From the NCBI RefSeq assembly GCF_004342985.1, contig NZ_SMBO01000014.1:1-64000 (forward strand): DNA of 64,000 bases, in the 5' to 3' direction. Below are positions 42,811 through 51,428 of this stretch, piece after piece (the first letter of the stretch is position 1; every line of letters begins with the position of its first letter). The DNA comes from Novosphingobium sp. PhB57. Its GTDB lineage: Bacteria; Pseudomonadota; Alphaproteobacteria; Sphingomonadales; Sphingomonadaceae. A program made the translations under genes and the position numbers. Below the pieces are notes generated by a model that was not told the origin of the DNA, did not search any database, and was given only the letters and a program-made list of their open reading frames with translations.

Positions 42811-43316
42811 CCTTCGGAGCCCTCGTCGAAGCGGCCCTCGTCAAAACGGGGAGTGGCAGTGGTTCCGGCCTTCCGGCGCGCGGAGCGCTTGTCGAAAGGC
42901 ACGTTGAGTTCGGTGGTGATCTCGCGAACGACGCTGTCCACGCGGTCCAGCACTTCGTCCTCGGAGAAGCGCAGCACGCGGATGCCCACTTCGGTGAGCT
43001 TGCGGTCCTGCAATTCGTTGACGTCCGGGTTGGAATCGTCGGCGCTGAGCTGCACGACGATCCAGCGCGAAGGGCAGGCGAAGTCGACGATGGCCGAGCC
43101 GACCACCGACTGGCGGATGAACTTCACGCCGCCCAGCTTCGAGCCGGAAAGCTCCGCCCAGAGCGCCTTCTGCGCCTCGCTGGGATTGCGGCGCTGTTCC
43201 TTGGCTCGCTCCTTGAGCGTTTCCAGGCGTGCGCCGGTCACATTGAAGCTGGCCTTGGCGTCGGCCTTCGGCGCGGCGTCCTTGCTGATGCCAAGGGTCT
43301 TGCGGGCGGCGGTCAT
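42807..43316 (-). CDS. DUF559 endonuclease-fold protein inside the suf operon (169 aa)
   Basis: Residues 42-130 match DUF559 (Vsr/very-short-patch-like fold): RRNPSEAQKALWAEL, GGVKFIRQSVVG, IVDFACPSRWIVVQL, then DRKLTEVGIRVLRFSEDEVL. The Asp in VDF (78) is kept, but the usual acidic pair in the next strand (ELDG) reads QLSA (89-92), so nuclease activity is doubtful. N- and C-terminal tails are charged. It is separated from sufB by 172 bases of repeat-like sequence and coupled to sufC by four bases. Insertion into an otherwise standard operon is noteworthy. Confidence 0.85.
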   Translation of the reverse strand: MTAARKTLGISKDAAPKADAKASFNVTGARLETLKERAKEQRRNPSEAQKALWAELSGSKLGGVKFIRQSVVGSAIVDFACPSRWIVVQLSADDSNPDVNELQDRKLTEVGIRVLRFSEDEVLDRVDSVVREITTELNVPFDKRSARRKAGTTATPRFDEGRFDEGSEG

Positions 43317-43348
43317 GGTTTCGTCCTTCGTGTCTTCTGTTCTTGGTC

Positions 43349-43460
43349 ACCCTGAACGCGTTTCAGGGTCCATCTTGCCCGTTGCGCCGTGCCTTGCCGC
43401 GGCAAACCGGAACGGGTTTTCCGTCCAGCCTGCCCGGCAGGCCCCGAAACAGGTTCGGGG
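43349..43460. repeat. Palindromic repeat pair between sufB and the DUF559 gene
   Basis: ACCCTGAA (43349-43356) pairs with TTCAGGGT (43362-43369), and CCCCGAA (43442-43448) pairs with TTCGGGG (43454-43460). CCTGAA...TTCAGG palindromes of this kind are typical intergenic repeats of sphingomonad genomes. They may stabilise or attenuate the suf transcript. Confidence 0.6.
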
Positions 43461-43488
43461 GGACGGGGCCGGGGGGAAAGCGTCGGCA

Positions 43489-45042
43489 CTACCCCACGCT
43501 GCCTTCCAGGCTGATGCCCAGCAGCTTCTGCGCTTCGACGGCGAACTCCATCGGCAGTTGCTGGAGCACTTCCTTGGCGAAGCCGTTGACGATCAGCGCC
43601 ACCGCCTGCTCGGTGTCGAGTCCGCGCTGCATGGCGTAGAACAGCTGATCGTCGCTGATCTTGCTGGTGGTCGCCTCGTGCTCGATCTGGGCGCTGGGGT
43701 TGCGCACTTCGATATAGGGCACGGTGTGAGCGCCGCATTCCTTGCCCAGCAGCAGCGAATCGCACTGGGTGAAGTTGCGCACGCCCTCGGCATTGGCGGC
43801 CACGCGGACAAGGCCGCGATAGGTGTTGTTGCTCTTGCCGGCCGAGATGCCCTTGGAGATGATCGTCGAGCGGCTGCCCTTGCCGTTGTGGATCATCTTG
43901 GTGCCGGTATCGGCCTGCTGGTAATTGTTGGTGACGGCCACCGAGTAGAACTCGCCCACCGAATCCTCGCCATTGAGGACGCAGCTGGGATACTTCCAGG
44001 TGATGGCCGAGCCGGTTTCCACCTGCGTCCACGAGATCTTGGAGCGGGCGCCCTGGCAGAGGCCGCGCTTGGTCACGAAATTGTAGATGCCGCCCTTGCC
44101 CTCGGCATTGCCGGGGTACCAGTTCTGCACGGTCGAGTACTTGATCTCGGCATCTTCCAGCGCGACCAGCTCGACGACGGCGGCGTGAAGCTGGTTCTCA
44201 TCGCGCATCGGCGCGGTGCAGCCTTCGAGGTAGGAAACGTAGCTGCCCTTCTCGGCGATGATCAGGGTCCGTTCGAACTGGCCGGTGTTTTCCGCGTTGA
44301 TGCGGAAATAGGTGCTCAGTTCCATCGGGCAGCGCACGCCTTCGGGAATGTAGACGAAGGTGCCGTCGGAAAAGACCGCGCAGTTCAGCGCTGCGAAGTA
44401 GTTGTCCTGCACGGGAACGACGCGGCCGAGCCACTTCTTCACCAGCTCGGGATATTCGCGGATCGCTTCGGAGATCGAGCGGAAGATCACGCCCGCCTGC
44501 TCCAGTTCCTTGCGGAAGGTGGTGGCGACCGAAACCGAATCGAACACTGCGTCCACGGCCACCTTGCGCGCGCCCTCGACGCCGGCGAGCACTTTCTGCT
44601 CCTCCAGCGGAATGCCCAGCTTCTCGTAGACCTTGAGGATCTCGGGATCGACTTCGTCCAGGCTGGAGAGCGAAGGCTTCTTCTTGGGCGCGGCCCAGTA
44701 GTAGGCTTCCTGGTAGTCGATCGGCGGCACGTTCAGCTTGGCCCAGTCCGGCGGAGTCATCTCCAGCCAGCGGGCATAGGCCTTGAGGCGCCAGTCGAGC
44801 ATCCACTCCGGCTCGTCCTTCTTGGCCGAGATGAAGCGGACGGTATCCTCGGACAGGCCCTTGGGGCCATATTCCTGCTCGATGTCGGCAACCCAGCCGT
44901 GCTCGTAATCGGCCACGCGGGCCGCAGCCTCGCGCGCGGCCTGATCGCGCACTTCTACGTCGCGGGCCTCGCCATCGCGGCGGTTGTCCCCATGGACTTC
45001 GCGCACCTCGATGGTGCCCTCGGGGGAGGTTTCGTCAGTCAT
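43489..45042 (-). CDS. sufB: Iron-sulfur scaffold protein SufB (517 aa)
   Basis: Core segments YWAAPKKKPSLSSLDEVDP, PVQDNYFAALNCAVFSDGTFVYIPEGVRCPMELSTYFRIN, GCTAPMRDENQLHAAVVEL and CQGARSKISWTQVETGSAITWKYP identify SufB. It binds SufC and SufD and is the assembly site. A 45-residue acidic N-terminal extension precedes the conserved region. The ATG directly follows the regulator stop, with ribosome site AGGAAG. Confidence 0.97.
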   Translation of the reverse strand: MTDETSPEGTIEVREVHGDNRRDGEARDVEVRDQAAREAAARVADYEHGWVADIEQEYGPKGLSEDTVRFISAKKDEPEWMLDWRLKAYARWLEMTPPDWAKLNVPPIDYQEAYYWAAPKKKPSLSSLDEVDPEILKVYEKLGIPLEEQKVLAGVEGARKVAVDAVFDSVSVATTFRKELEQAGVIFRSISEAIREYPELVKKWLGRVVPVQDNYFAALNCAVFSDGTFVYIPEGVRCPMELSTYFRINAENTGQFERTLIIAEKGSYVSYLEGCTAPMRDENQLHAAVVELVALEDAEIKYSTVQNWYPGNAEGKGGIYNFVTKRGLCQGARSKISWTQVETGSAITWKYPSCVLNGEDSVGEFYSVAVTNNYQQADTGTKMIHNGKGSRSTIISKGISAGKSNNTYRGLVRVAANAEGVRNFTQCDSLLLGKECGAHTVPYIEVRNPSAQIEHEATTSKISDDQLFYAMQRGLDTEQAVALIVNGFAKEVLQQLPMEFAVEAQKLLGISLEGSVG

Positions 45043-45480
45043 TCATACTTCCTCGACGAGCTGGGTCAGGACCACTTGCGCCAATGCGCCGCGCAGTGCC
45101 GCATTCACTTGCGGCCAGTGCGGGCGCACGCTGCATCCGCCTTCCAGCGTACATTCGTGCTTGCCCTGTTCGAGGCAGGCGGTGAGCGCGATCGGCCCTT
45201 CCACTGCCTCCACGATATCCGCAATCGAAATCGTTTCGGGTGCGCGGGCCAGTTTCAGCCCGCCGCCAACGCCGCGGGTCGATTGCAGCAACCCCGCAGC
45301 GGTCAGTTTGCTCACCAGCTTCTGAACGGTGGGAGCGGGAAGGCCGGTGTCTTCGGCAAGCTGGCCTGCCGAGATGCGGCTCATCCGCGAATCCTGGGGG
45401 TGATGCGCGCAAGTGCCCGAATGCCGAGTCGCGGCGGACATGATGACAACGGCGTAGTCGGCCATGCTGGACAGGCGCAT
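45043..45480 (-). CDS. Rrf2-family regulator of the suf operon (145 aa)
   Basis: The start MRLSSMADYAV at 45480 matches the family; the frame extends 13 codons further. Winged HTH residues 35-70 (SAGQLAEDTGLPAPTVQKLVSKL) and VGGGLKLAR wing. Three cysteines, Cys102, Cys110 and Cys116, form an IscR-like cluster site, so it probably senses iron-sulfur status and controls the operon it heads. Stop and sufB start are adjacent. Confidence 0.92.
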   Translation of the reverse strand: MRLSSMADYAVVIMSAATRHSGTCAHHPQDSRMSRISAGQLAEDTGLPAPTVQKLVSKLTAAGLLQSTRGVGGGLKLARAPETISIADIVEAVEGPIALTACLEQGKHECTLEGGCSVRPHWPQVNAALRGALAQVVLTQLVEEV

Positions 45481-45898
45481 ATCTGCGGCTTTCACGTCTC
45501 TGCGGTTAAAGTGGATCAAATCTTTCCGATTTGTGCCACCTAGTGCAGGACCCCTCCGGTTTCAATGGAGTTTCGCACAGGATTTGTGCGACAAAAGCGA
45601 TCGGGCTGTTGCAAATTTCTCGCTTTTGGAGAGAGTTCGCGCCGGCGAATGGGGGAATCCAAAGAAAAAAGGCGGTCCCCGATCAGGATCGGGAACCGCC
45701 GTAAGGTAATAAAGAACTCGTGCGCATCCCGCTACGAGCCCTTCGGGTCGCAACTCTCCTGTATGCCGGGCCCTCGGCGATTTATTGTATAATTGCGACA
45801 TGCGTGCTCTGGCGGTGACGCCGGAAAACCGATTTTGCGAACGTCACGCAGGATAAGAAGCATTTGAGCAACAGCGCCGAGCCGTTTATGCGGCACCC
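45481..45898. other. Intergenic region between the suf operon and pyrD
   Basis: 418 bases without a convincing gene between divergent transcription units. It must hold the promoter of the suf operon (left part), a strong minus-strand terminator at 45665-45700 that serves no known gene, and a perfect TATAAT at 45788-45793 which could be the pyrD -10 box. Confidence 0.6.
45665..45785 (-). ncRNA. Candidate small RNA upstream of pyrD
   Basis: A 13-bp stem with one mismatch (45671-45683 with 45688-45700) is followed on the minus strand by six T bases (45670-45665), a strong intrinsic terminator. No minus-strand protein gene lies upstream of it for more than 3 kb. A TACAAT at 45789-45784 could be the -10 of a transcript of about 110 bases. 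The -35 is weak. Inferred from structure only. Confidence 0.35.
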
Positions 45899-46942
45899 GT
45901 GCTTTACTCTCTGATCAGACCCGCCCTGTTCCGTCTCGACGCCGAATCGGCGCATGGCCTTGCGCTCAAGGCGCTGAAAATGGCGGGCAAGACTCGCGCG
46001 CCGGCATTCCCCGCCTCGCTCTCCACGCAAGTCGCGGGAATCGCTTTCCCCAACCCCGTTGGCATGGCGGCCGGCTTCGACAAGGACGGCGAAGTGCCTG
46101 ACGCGCTGCTGGGTCTGGGCTTCGGTTTCGCGGAAGTCGGCTCGATCACGCCGCTGCCGCAGGCGGGCAATCCCAAGCCGCGCCTGTTCCGCCTGGTGGA
46201 GGACCGCGCGGTGATCAACCGCATGGGCTTCAACAACCGCGGCGCGCAAGTGGCGCTGGAAGGCCTGACGGCGCGCCGGGATCGTCCCGGCGTCGTCGGC
46301 ATCAACATCGGCGCCAACAAGGACGCGACCGACCGCATCGCCGACTATGCGACGATGGCCCGACTCATGGCGCCGCTGGCGACGTATCTGGCCGTGAACA
46401 TCTCCAGCCCGAACACGCCCGGCCTGCGCGCGCTCCAGGACGAATCGGCGCTGACCGGGCTGCTCGATGCCGTGCTCGAAGCCCGCGGCGAAGTCTGCGG
46501 CGAGGACGGCCCGCCGGTCTTCCTCAAAGTCGCGCCGGACCTCGAACCGGCCGATATCGACGCCATTGCCCGCATCGCCGTCGACAAGCGCCTGGGCGCG
46601 CTGATCGTCTCCAACACCACGATTTCGCGGCCGACCCTGCACTCGCCCCACCGCGGCGAGACGGGGGGGCTTTCGGGCGCGCCGCTGCGCGATCTGGCCC
46701 AGCAGCGCCTGCGGGACTTCCGCAAGGCCACGGGCGGCGCCGTGCCGCTGGTCGGCGTGGGCGGCATCGCCACGGCGGAAGACGCCTGGGCCCGCATTCG
46801 CGCGGGCGCCAGCCTGGTGCAGGTCTACAGCGCCATGGTCTATGAGGGGCCGGGCATGGCCAGGGCGCTCTGCAAGGGGCTGGAAGCGCTGATGAAGCGC
46901 GACGGCTTCGCCACGATCGCGGATGCCGTAGGGTCCGAATAG
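45899..46942 (+). CDS. pyrD: Dihydroorotate dehydrogenase (quinone), class 2 (347 aa)
   Basis: GTG start. FMN enzyme of pyrimidine synthesis. Class 2 markers: N-terminal membrane-associating helix (LYSLIRPALFRLDAESAHGLALK), GFNNRGAQ, NIGANKD and the catalytic Ser170 in NISSPNTPGLR. FMN-phosphate loop GVGGIATAEDAWARIRAGASLVQVYSA. It uses ubiquinone at the inner membrane. Confidence 0.96.
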   Translation: MLYSLIRPALFRLDAESAHGLALKALKMAGKTRAPAFPASLSTQVAGIAFPNPVGMAAGFDKDGEVPDALLGLGFGFAEVGSITPLPQAGNPKPRLFRLVEDRAVINRMGFNNRGAQVALEGLTARRDRPGVVGINIGANKDATDRIADYATMARLMAPLATYLAVNISSPNTPGLRALQDESALTGLLDAVLEARGEVCGEDGPPVFLKVAPDLEPADIDAIARIAVDKRLGALIVSNTTISRPTLHSPHRGETGGLSGAPLRDLAQQRLRDFRKATGGAVPLVGVGGIATAEDAWARIRAGASLVQVYSAMVYEGPGMARALCKGLEALMKRDGFATIADAVGSE

Positions 46943-47064
46943 CGTCAAAAGCCACCTATATGGGTGCAAGTACGGATGCGGCTCTGCTTGTCGCAACCAC
47001 TCCACGCGCCTAGACGTTGATCGGAACGGACAATTCCGCGTGAATAGAGAGGACGGGGCTCGGC

Positions 47065-48870
47065 ATGGATCTTGGTGACTTCGACAAGTGCACCAACCTG
47101 GTATCGCTGTTCCTCAAGCGAGCAGACCGATTGGGCGATTCGCCCATGCTCTGGTCCAAGCAGGACGGCCGATGGCTGTCCACGAGCTGGGCCGAGGTGG
47201 CGCGCCGCGTCTCGCTGATGGCTGCCTCGCTCCGGCGCATGGGCTTGCAGGCCGGAGACCGCGTGCTGATCGTGTCGGAAAATCGGCCCGAATGGTGCAT
47301 CGCGGACCTGGCCGTGATGGCGGCGGGCTGCGTCACCGTGCCGGCCTACACCACCAACACCACGCGCGATCACATTCATATCCTGGAGAATTCCGGCGCG
47401 CGCGCGGCGATCGTCTCCACGGCCAAGCTGGGCAAGGCGCTGCTTCCCGCTATCGTCCAGACGGACTTGTGCCGCCATGTCATCGGCATGGAAGCACTGC
47501 CGCAGATGCAGGGCGGTGCCTACGAGGTCCATGACTGGGCGGGCCTGCTCGAAGGCGACGCCCTTCGCGCGCGCGCCGAAATCGACAGCCGGGTGGCCGA
47601 CTTCCGCCGCCGCGACCTTGCCTGCATCATCTATACCAGCGGCACCGGCGGGGCGCCGCGCGGGGTGCGCCAGCACCACGGCATGATCCTGACCAACGTC
47701 GCCGGCTGCGCGCAGATCATCTTCGACGATTTCGGCTGCGACGAAGGCGAGATATTCCTCTCGTTCCTCCCGCTCAGCCATGCCTACGAACATACCGGCG
47801 GCCAGTACCTGCCGATCGCCATGGGCGGGCAGATCTACTATTCCGAGGGCCTCGACAAACTGGCCTCCAATATCGAGGAAGTGCGCCCGACGATCATGGT
47901 CGTCGTCCCGCGCCTCTTCGAAGTGCTGCGCACGCGCATCATGAAGCAGATCGAGAAGCAGGGCGCCGTTCCCGCGCGCCTGATGGAAATGGCGCTGGGC
48001 ATTGCCGGGCGCGAGCAGGCCGGCCGTCGCCGCCTGCTGGACTATCCGCTCGACATGGTGATCGAACGGACGCTGCGGCCCAAGGTGCGCGCCAAGTTCG
48101 GCGGCCGCATCAAGGCCCTGGTTTCGGGCGGCGCGCCGCTCAATCCCGAGATCGGCGCCTTCTTCGACGCGATGGGGCTGACGCTGCTGCAGGGCTATGG
48201 CCAGACCGAGGCCGGGCCGGTGATCAGCTGCAACCGTCCCGCCGCCGGGATCAAGCACGACACCGTCGGGCCGCCGCTTCGCAATGTCGAAGTGCGGATT
48301 GCCGAGGACGGCGAGATCCTCGTGCGCGGCGAACTGGTGATGCAGGGGTACTGGCAGAACGCTGCCGCCACCGATGCCGTGCTCCGGGACGGCTGGCTCC
48401 ATACCGGCGACATCGGCCATATCGACAGTCGCGGGCGGATCATGATCACCGACCGCAAAAAGGACATGATCGTCAACGACAAGGGCGACAACGTCTCTCC
48501 GCAGAAGGTGGAGTCGATGCTGACGCTGCAGCCCGAGATCGCGCAGGCCATGGTCCACGGCGACCGCCGCCCCTACATCGTCGGCCTGATCGTTCCCGAT
48601 GCCGACTGGGCGCTGGAATGGGCCAAGGCCAACGGCGAGAAATTCGACTTCAAGGCGCTGCAGGGTCTCCCGGCGTTCCGGGCGGAGATCCGCGCGGCGA
48701 TAGACCGCGTCAACACCGACCTTTCGGTGATCGAGAAGGTCCGCCAGTTCACGTTCGCGGACGAACCCTTCGGGATCGAGAACGAGGAAATGACCCCCAG
48801 CCTCAAGATCCGCCGCCACAAGCTCAAGGAGCGTTATGGCGAGCGGATGGACGCGCTCTACCGCAACTGA
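47065..48870 (+). CDS. AMP-forming long-chain acyl-CoA ligase (601 aa)
   Basis: ANL-superfamily enzyme of the FadD15 type. The P-loop is YTSGTGGAPRGV (190-201), slightly off the usual YTSGTTGxPKG. GYGQTEAGP, GWLHTGDIG, DRKKDMIVNDKG and the C-terminal Lys in PSLKIRRHKL complete the active site. It activates fatty acids as acyl-CoA; the chain-length preference is not evident. Gap of 122 bases to pyrD holds no clear motif. Confidence 0.92.
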   Translation: MDLGDFDKCTNLVSLFLKRADRLGDSPMLWSKQDGRWLSTSWAEVARRVSLMAASLRRMGLQAGDRVLIVSENRPEWCIADLAVMAAGCVTVPAYTTNTTRDHIHILENSGARAAIVSTAKLGKALLPAIVQTDLCRHVIGMEALPQMQGGAYEVHDWAGLLEGDALRARAEIDSRVADFRRRDLACIIYTSGTGGAPRGVRQHHGMILTNVAGCAQIIFDDFGCDEGEIFLSFLPLSHAYEHTGGQYLPIAMGGQIYYSEGLDKLASNIEEVRPTIMVVVPRLFEVLRTRIMKQIEKQGAVPARLMEMALGIAGREQAGRRRLLDYPLDMVIERTLRPKVRAKFGGRIKALVSGGAPLNPEIGAFFDAMGLTLLQGYGQTEAGPVISCNRPAAGIKHDTVGPPLRNVEVRIAEDGEILVRGELVMQGYWQNAAATDAVLRDGWLHTGDIGHIDSRGRIMITDRKKDMIVNDKGDNVSPQKVESMLTLQPEIAQAMVHGDRRPYIVGLIVPDADWALEWAKANGEKFDFKALQGLPAFRAEIRAAIDRVNTDLSVIEKVRQFTFADEPFGIENEEMTPSLKIRRHKLKERYGERMDALYRN

Positions 48871-48936
48871 GGCCGCAAACCGGGGTTAGGGGCCGGGTGG
48901 CCCTTTACGCCACCTGCCGCCTGGCAGAAACCATCG

Positions 48937-50055
48937 TCACGGCACCAGCGTGGTGAAGAGGTAGGTCGAGAAGATCACCAGATGGACCATGCCCTGGACG
49001 AGCGTGGTCCGCCCGGTGCTCAGCGTCATCGTCGCCACCAGCAGCGTCAGGCCGAGCAGGGCGATCGACTTGAAGGAGAGGCCCAGTTCAAGGTCCAGCC
49101 CCATGGCCATGGAGGCGATGGCGACGGCGGGGATCGTCAGGCCGATGGTGGCCAGCGCGGAGCCGATCGCGAGATTGAGGCTGGTCTGCACCCGGTTCGC
49201 GCGCGCCGCCGACAGCGCGGCGAGGCTCTCCGGTGCCAGCACCAGCGCGGCGATGATGATGCCGACCATGGCATGCGGCGCGCCCATGGCGGCAACGCCC
49301 GCCTCGATCGAGGGCGAGAGCGCCTTGGCCAGCAGGACCACGGGTATCAGCGCCACCGGCAGCATGACGCCCGCGGCGATGGCCTTGACCGCCGGAACCT
49401 TCTCATGCGTGCCGTCGCTCTCTTCGGGATAGAGGAAATGGTCCCGGTGACGGATGGTCTGGGCCACGACGAACGTCGCATAGAGGATCAGCGAATCCGC
49501 GGCGACGAAGATCAGCTGGTTGGCGTTGTAGAAGGGCCCGGCCTCGCTCGTGGTGTAGTTCGGCATCACCAGCGTCAGCACCGAAAGCGTCGCCAGGATC
49601 GCCAACCCGTGGTTGACGCCCGATTGCGTATAGCCTTGTTCGTGATGCCGCCCGCCCCCCAGCAGCAGGCAGACGCCGACGATGCCGTTGATCGTGATCA
49701 TCACGGCGGCAAAAACCGTGTCGCGCGCCAGGGTCTGGGTGCCATTGCCGTCGCTCAGCATGATCGAGACGATCAGCGAGGTTTCGATCACGGTGACGGC
49801 GAAGGCCAGGATCAGCGTGCCGAACGGCTCGCCCACGCGGTGCGCGATCACTTCGGCATGGTAGACCGCCGACATGATCGCTCCGCCGAGCACCAGCGCC
49901 AGCACGACCGCCATCGGGATGCCTGAAGGCTTGCCCAGCGCGATGGCGGCGATGGCGATCAGGGGGACGGCGATGGCCCAGGGCGAAAGGCCGAAACAGG
50001 GGAATGTCGCGGGTTTCGCGGCGGCGGCTGGGGACGTGTCGCTCATGTCCGGCAC
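48937..50055 (-). CDS. chaA: ChaA-type cation/proton antiporter (372 aa)
   Basis: About eleven membrane helices with two inverted CaCA repeats: GEPFGTLILAFAVTVIETSLIVSIMLSDG and LVLAPESLAALSAARANRVQTSLNLAIGSALATIGLTIP. Likely exports calcium, sodium or potassium in exchange for protons. An ATG at 50046 is an alternative start. Stands alone, convergent with the acyl-CoA ligase. Confidence 0.9.
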   Translation of the reverse strand: MPDMSDTSPAAAAKPATFPCFGLSPWAIAVPLIAIAAIALGKPSGIPMAVVLALVLGGAIMSAVYHAEVIAHRVGEPFGTLILAFAVTVIETSLIVSIMLSDGNGTQTLARDTVFAAVMITINGIVGVCLLLGGGRHHEQGYTQSGVNHGLAILATLSVLTLVMPNYTTSEAGPFYNANQLIFVAADSLILYATFVVAQTIRHRDHFLYPEESDGTHEKVPAVKAIAAGVMLPVALIPVVLLAKALSPSIEAGVAAMGAPHAMVGIIIAALVLAPESLAALSAARANRVQTSLNLAIGSALATIGLTIPAVAIASMAMGLDLELGLSFKSIALLGLTLLVATMTLSTGRTTLVQGMVHLVIFSTYLFTTLVP

Positions 50056-50102
50056 TATAGGCGAATTCGGCCCGAGGGCCAGTTTCGCCGCAAGATGGCC
50101 GC

Positions 50103-51428
50103 CTAGCGCTGCACGACCGCCAGTGTCGCCCGGTCCAGCGCCTCGCGCAGCTTCCAGGTCCGCGCCTCGAATGCGCCGGGGGTGAGTTCGTTGGTCATGA
50201 GAACGGCCACCACGGCGTGCGCGGGGTCCACGAAGAAGTAGGTATTGGCCGAGCCCGACCAGCTTCCGGCGCCGACCGGCAGTCCGCCCCGGGCCTCGGT
50301 GCCGGCATCGCCGATGGCAAGCCCCAGGCCGAAACCCGCATCGAGATGCTCTCCGCCACCGGTGCGCAGGCGCGGGGTGAACATGGCGTCGACGGTTTCC
50401 GGCCTCAGCAGGCGCCGGCCCCGCCAGGTGCCGCGGTTGGCCAGCATCTCCGCGAAATGGCGATAGTCCTCCAGCGTTCCCGCCAAGGCGCCTCCGCCGT
50501 CGCGCAATCGAGCGGGGTCGCGGTATTCCGAGGTTTCCCGGCGGTCCACCGGCCTCAGGCCCTCGGCACTGGCGACATAGCCGGTGACAAGGCGCGGGGC
50601 CTGCGCGTCGCTCACCACGAACGTGGTGTCCTTCATCTCCAGAGGGCCGAAGATCTGCGACTGGAGGAAGGCATCGAGACTCTCGCCCGACACGCGCTCG
50701 ATCACCGCGCCGAGCACCGTAGTTGAAAATCCGTAGCTGAAGCGCTCTCCCGGCTGGTGGAGCAGCGGCGCCTTGCCGAGGCGGGCGATCAGTGCATCCA
50801 GCGTGGCGGCAGGCGGAACCTGCGGCCCGGCACTGGCCACCGCCGTGGTGCGGCTGACGCCGTGTTCGCGGTACCAGCGCTGGACCGGCGTATCGCCCAT
50901 GAACTCGTAGGTCAGGCCGGAGCGGTGGAGCAGCAAGTCCTCGATCGTGACCGGGCCGGCCGCGGCCACGGTTTCGGCCGGGCTGTTGCTGCTTCCGTCC
51001 CAGACCCGCAGGTGCGCCATTGCCGGGAGGTACTTGCCGATAGGGTCGGTCAGCGCGAGCTTGCCTCTTTCGGCAAGCATCAGGATGCCGACGGAGGTGA
51101 TCGGCTTCGACATCGAATAGAGGCGGAAGATCGCGTCGCGGGCGATCGGTGTGCCGGTCTCGATGTCGGCATGCCCGATGGCGATTTCCACCAGCGGCGT
51201 GCCATGCTGCTCGATCAGCACCAGCGCCTGCGGCAATTCTCCCGCCGCGACCATGGCGCCGAGTTCGCCTTTCAGCCTTTCCGCCGGAGAATCGGCCAGC
51301 ATCGGCGCTGTGCAGCTCAGCGCCGATGCGGCGAGCAGCAGGCGCAGGCCGGCGCGCAGGGTCAGAATGGCCGGTCGCCGGCCACGGTCACGCGGAAGCC
51401 GGAGCGGACTTCGGGGAAGTAGTCCCAC
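50103..51428 (-). CDS. Serine hydrolase, beta-lactamase / class C-like (441 aa)
   Basis: A signal-like hydrophobic stretch (about 25-45) suggests export. The catalytic SxxK is Ser105-Met-Ser-Lys108 (FRLYSMSKPITS), with a downstream FSYGFST segment at the Tyr position. Family members are esterases, peptidases or EstB-like enzymes rather than resistance beta-lactamases. The start is uncertain because the first 22 codons overlap the dioxygenase gene upstream. Confidence 0.88.
   Translation of the reverse strand: MGLLPRSPLRLPRDRGRRPAILTLRAGLRLLLAASALSCTAPMLADSPAERLKGELGAMVAAGELPQALVLIEQHGTPLVEIAIGHADIETGTPIARDAIFRLYSMSKPITSVGILMLAERGKLALTDPIGKYLPAMAHLRVWDGSSNSPAETVAAAGPVTIEDLLLHRSGLTYEFMGDTPVQRWYREHGVSRTTAVASAGPQVPPAATLDALIARLGKAPLLHQPGERFSYGFSTTVLGAVIERVSGESLDAFLQSQIFGPLEMKDTTFVVSDAQAPRLVTGYVASAEGLRPVDRRETSEYRDPARLRDGGGALAGTLEDYRHFAEMLANRGTWRGRRLLRPETVDAMFTPRLRTGGGEHLDAGFGLGLAIGDAGTEARGGLPVGAGSWSGSANTYFFVDPAHAVVAVLMTNELTPGAFEARTWKLREALDRATLAVVQR

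Noticed and set aside
42052..45543. 1163-codon open frame antisense to the suf operon
   Set aside because: It runs through sufB, DUF559 and sufC, which are clearly coding on the minus strand; codon pattern is that of a shadow.
45562..45801. 79-codon frame over the intergenic terminator
   Set aside because: It spans a strong hairpin with T-tract and has no ribosome site or family match.
46945..48819. 624-codon open frame antisense to the acyl-CoA ligase
   Set aside because: The plus-strand ligase has all family motifs; the reverse frame has none.
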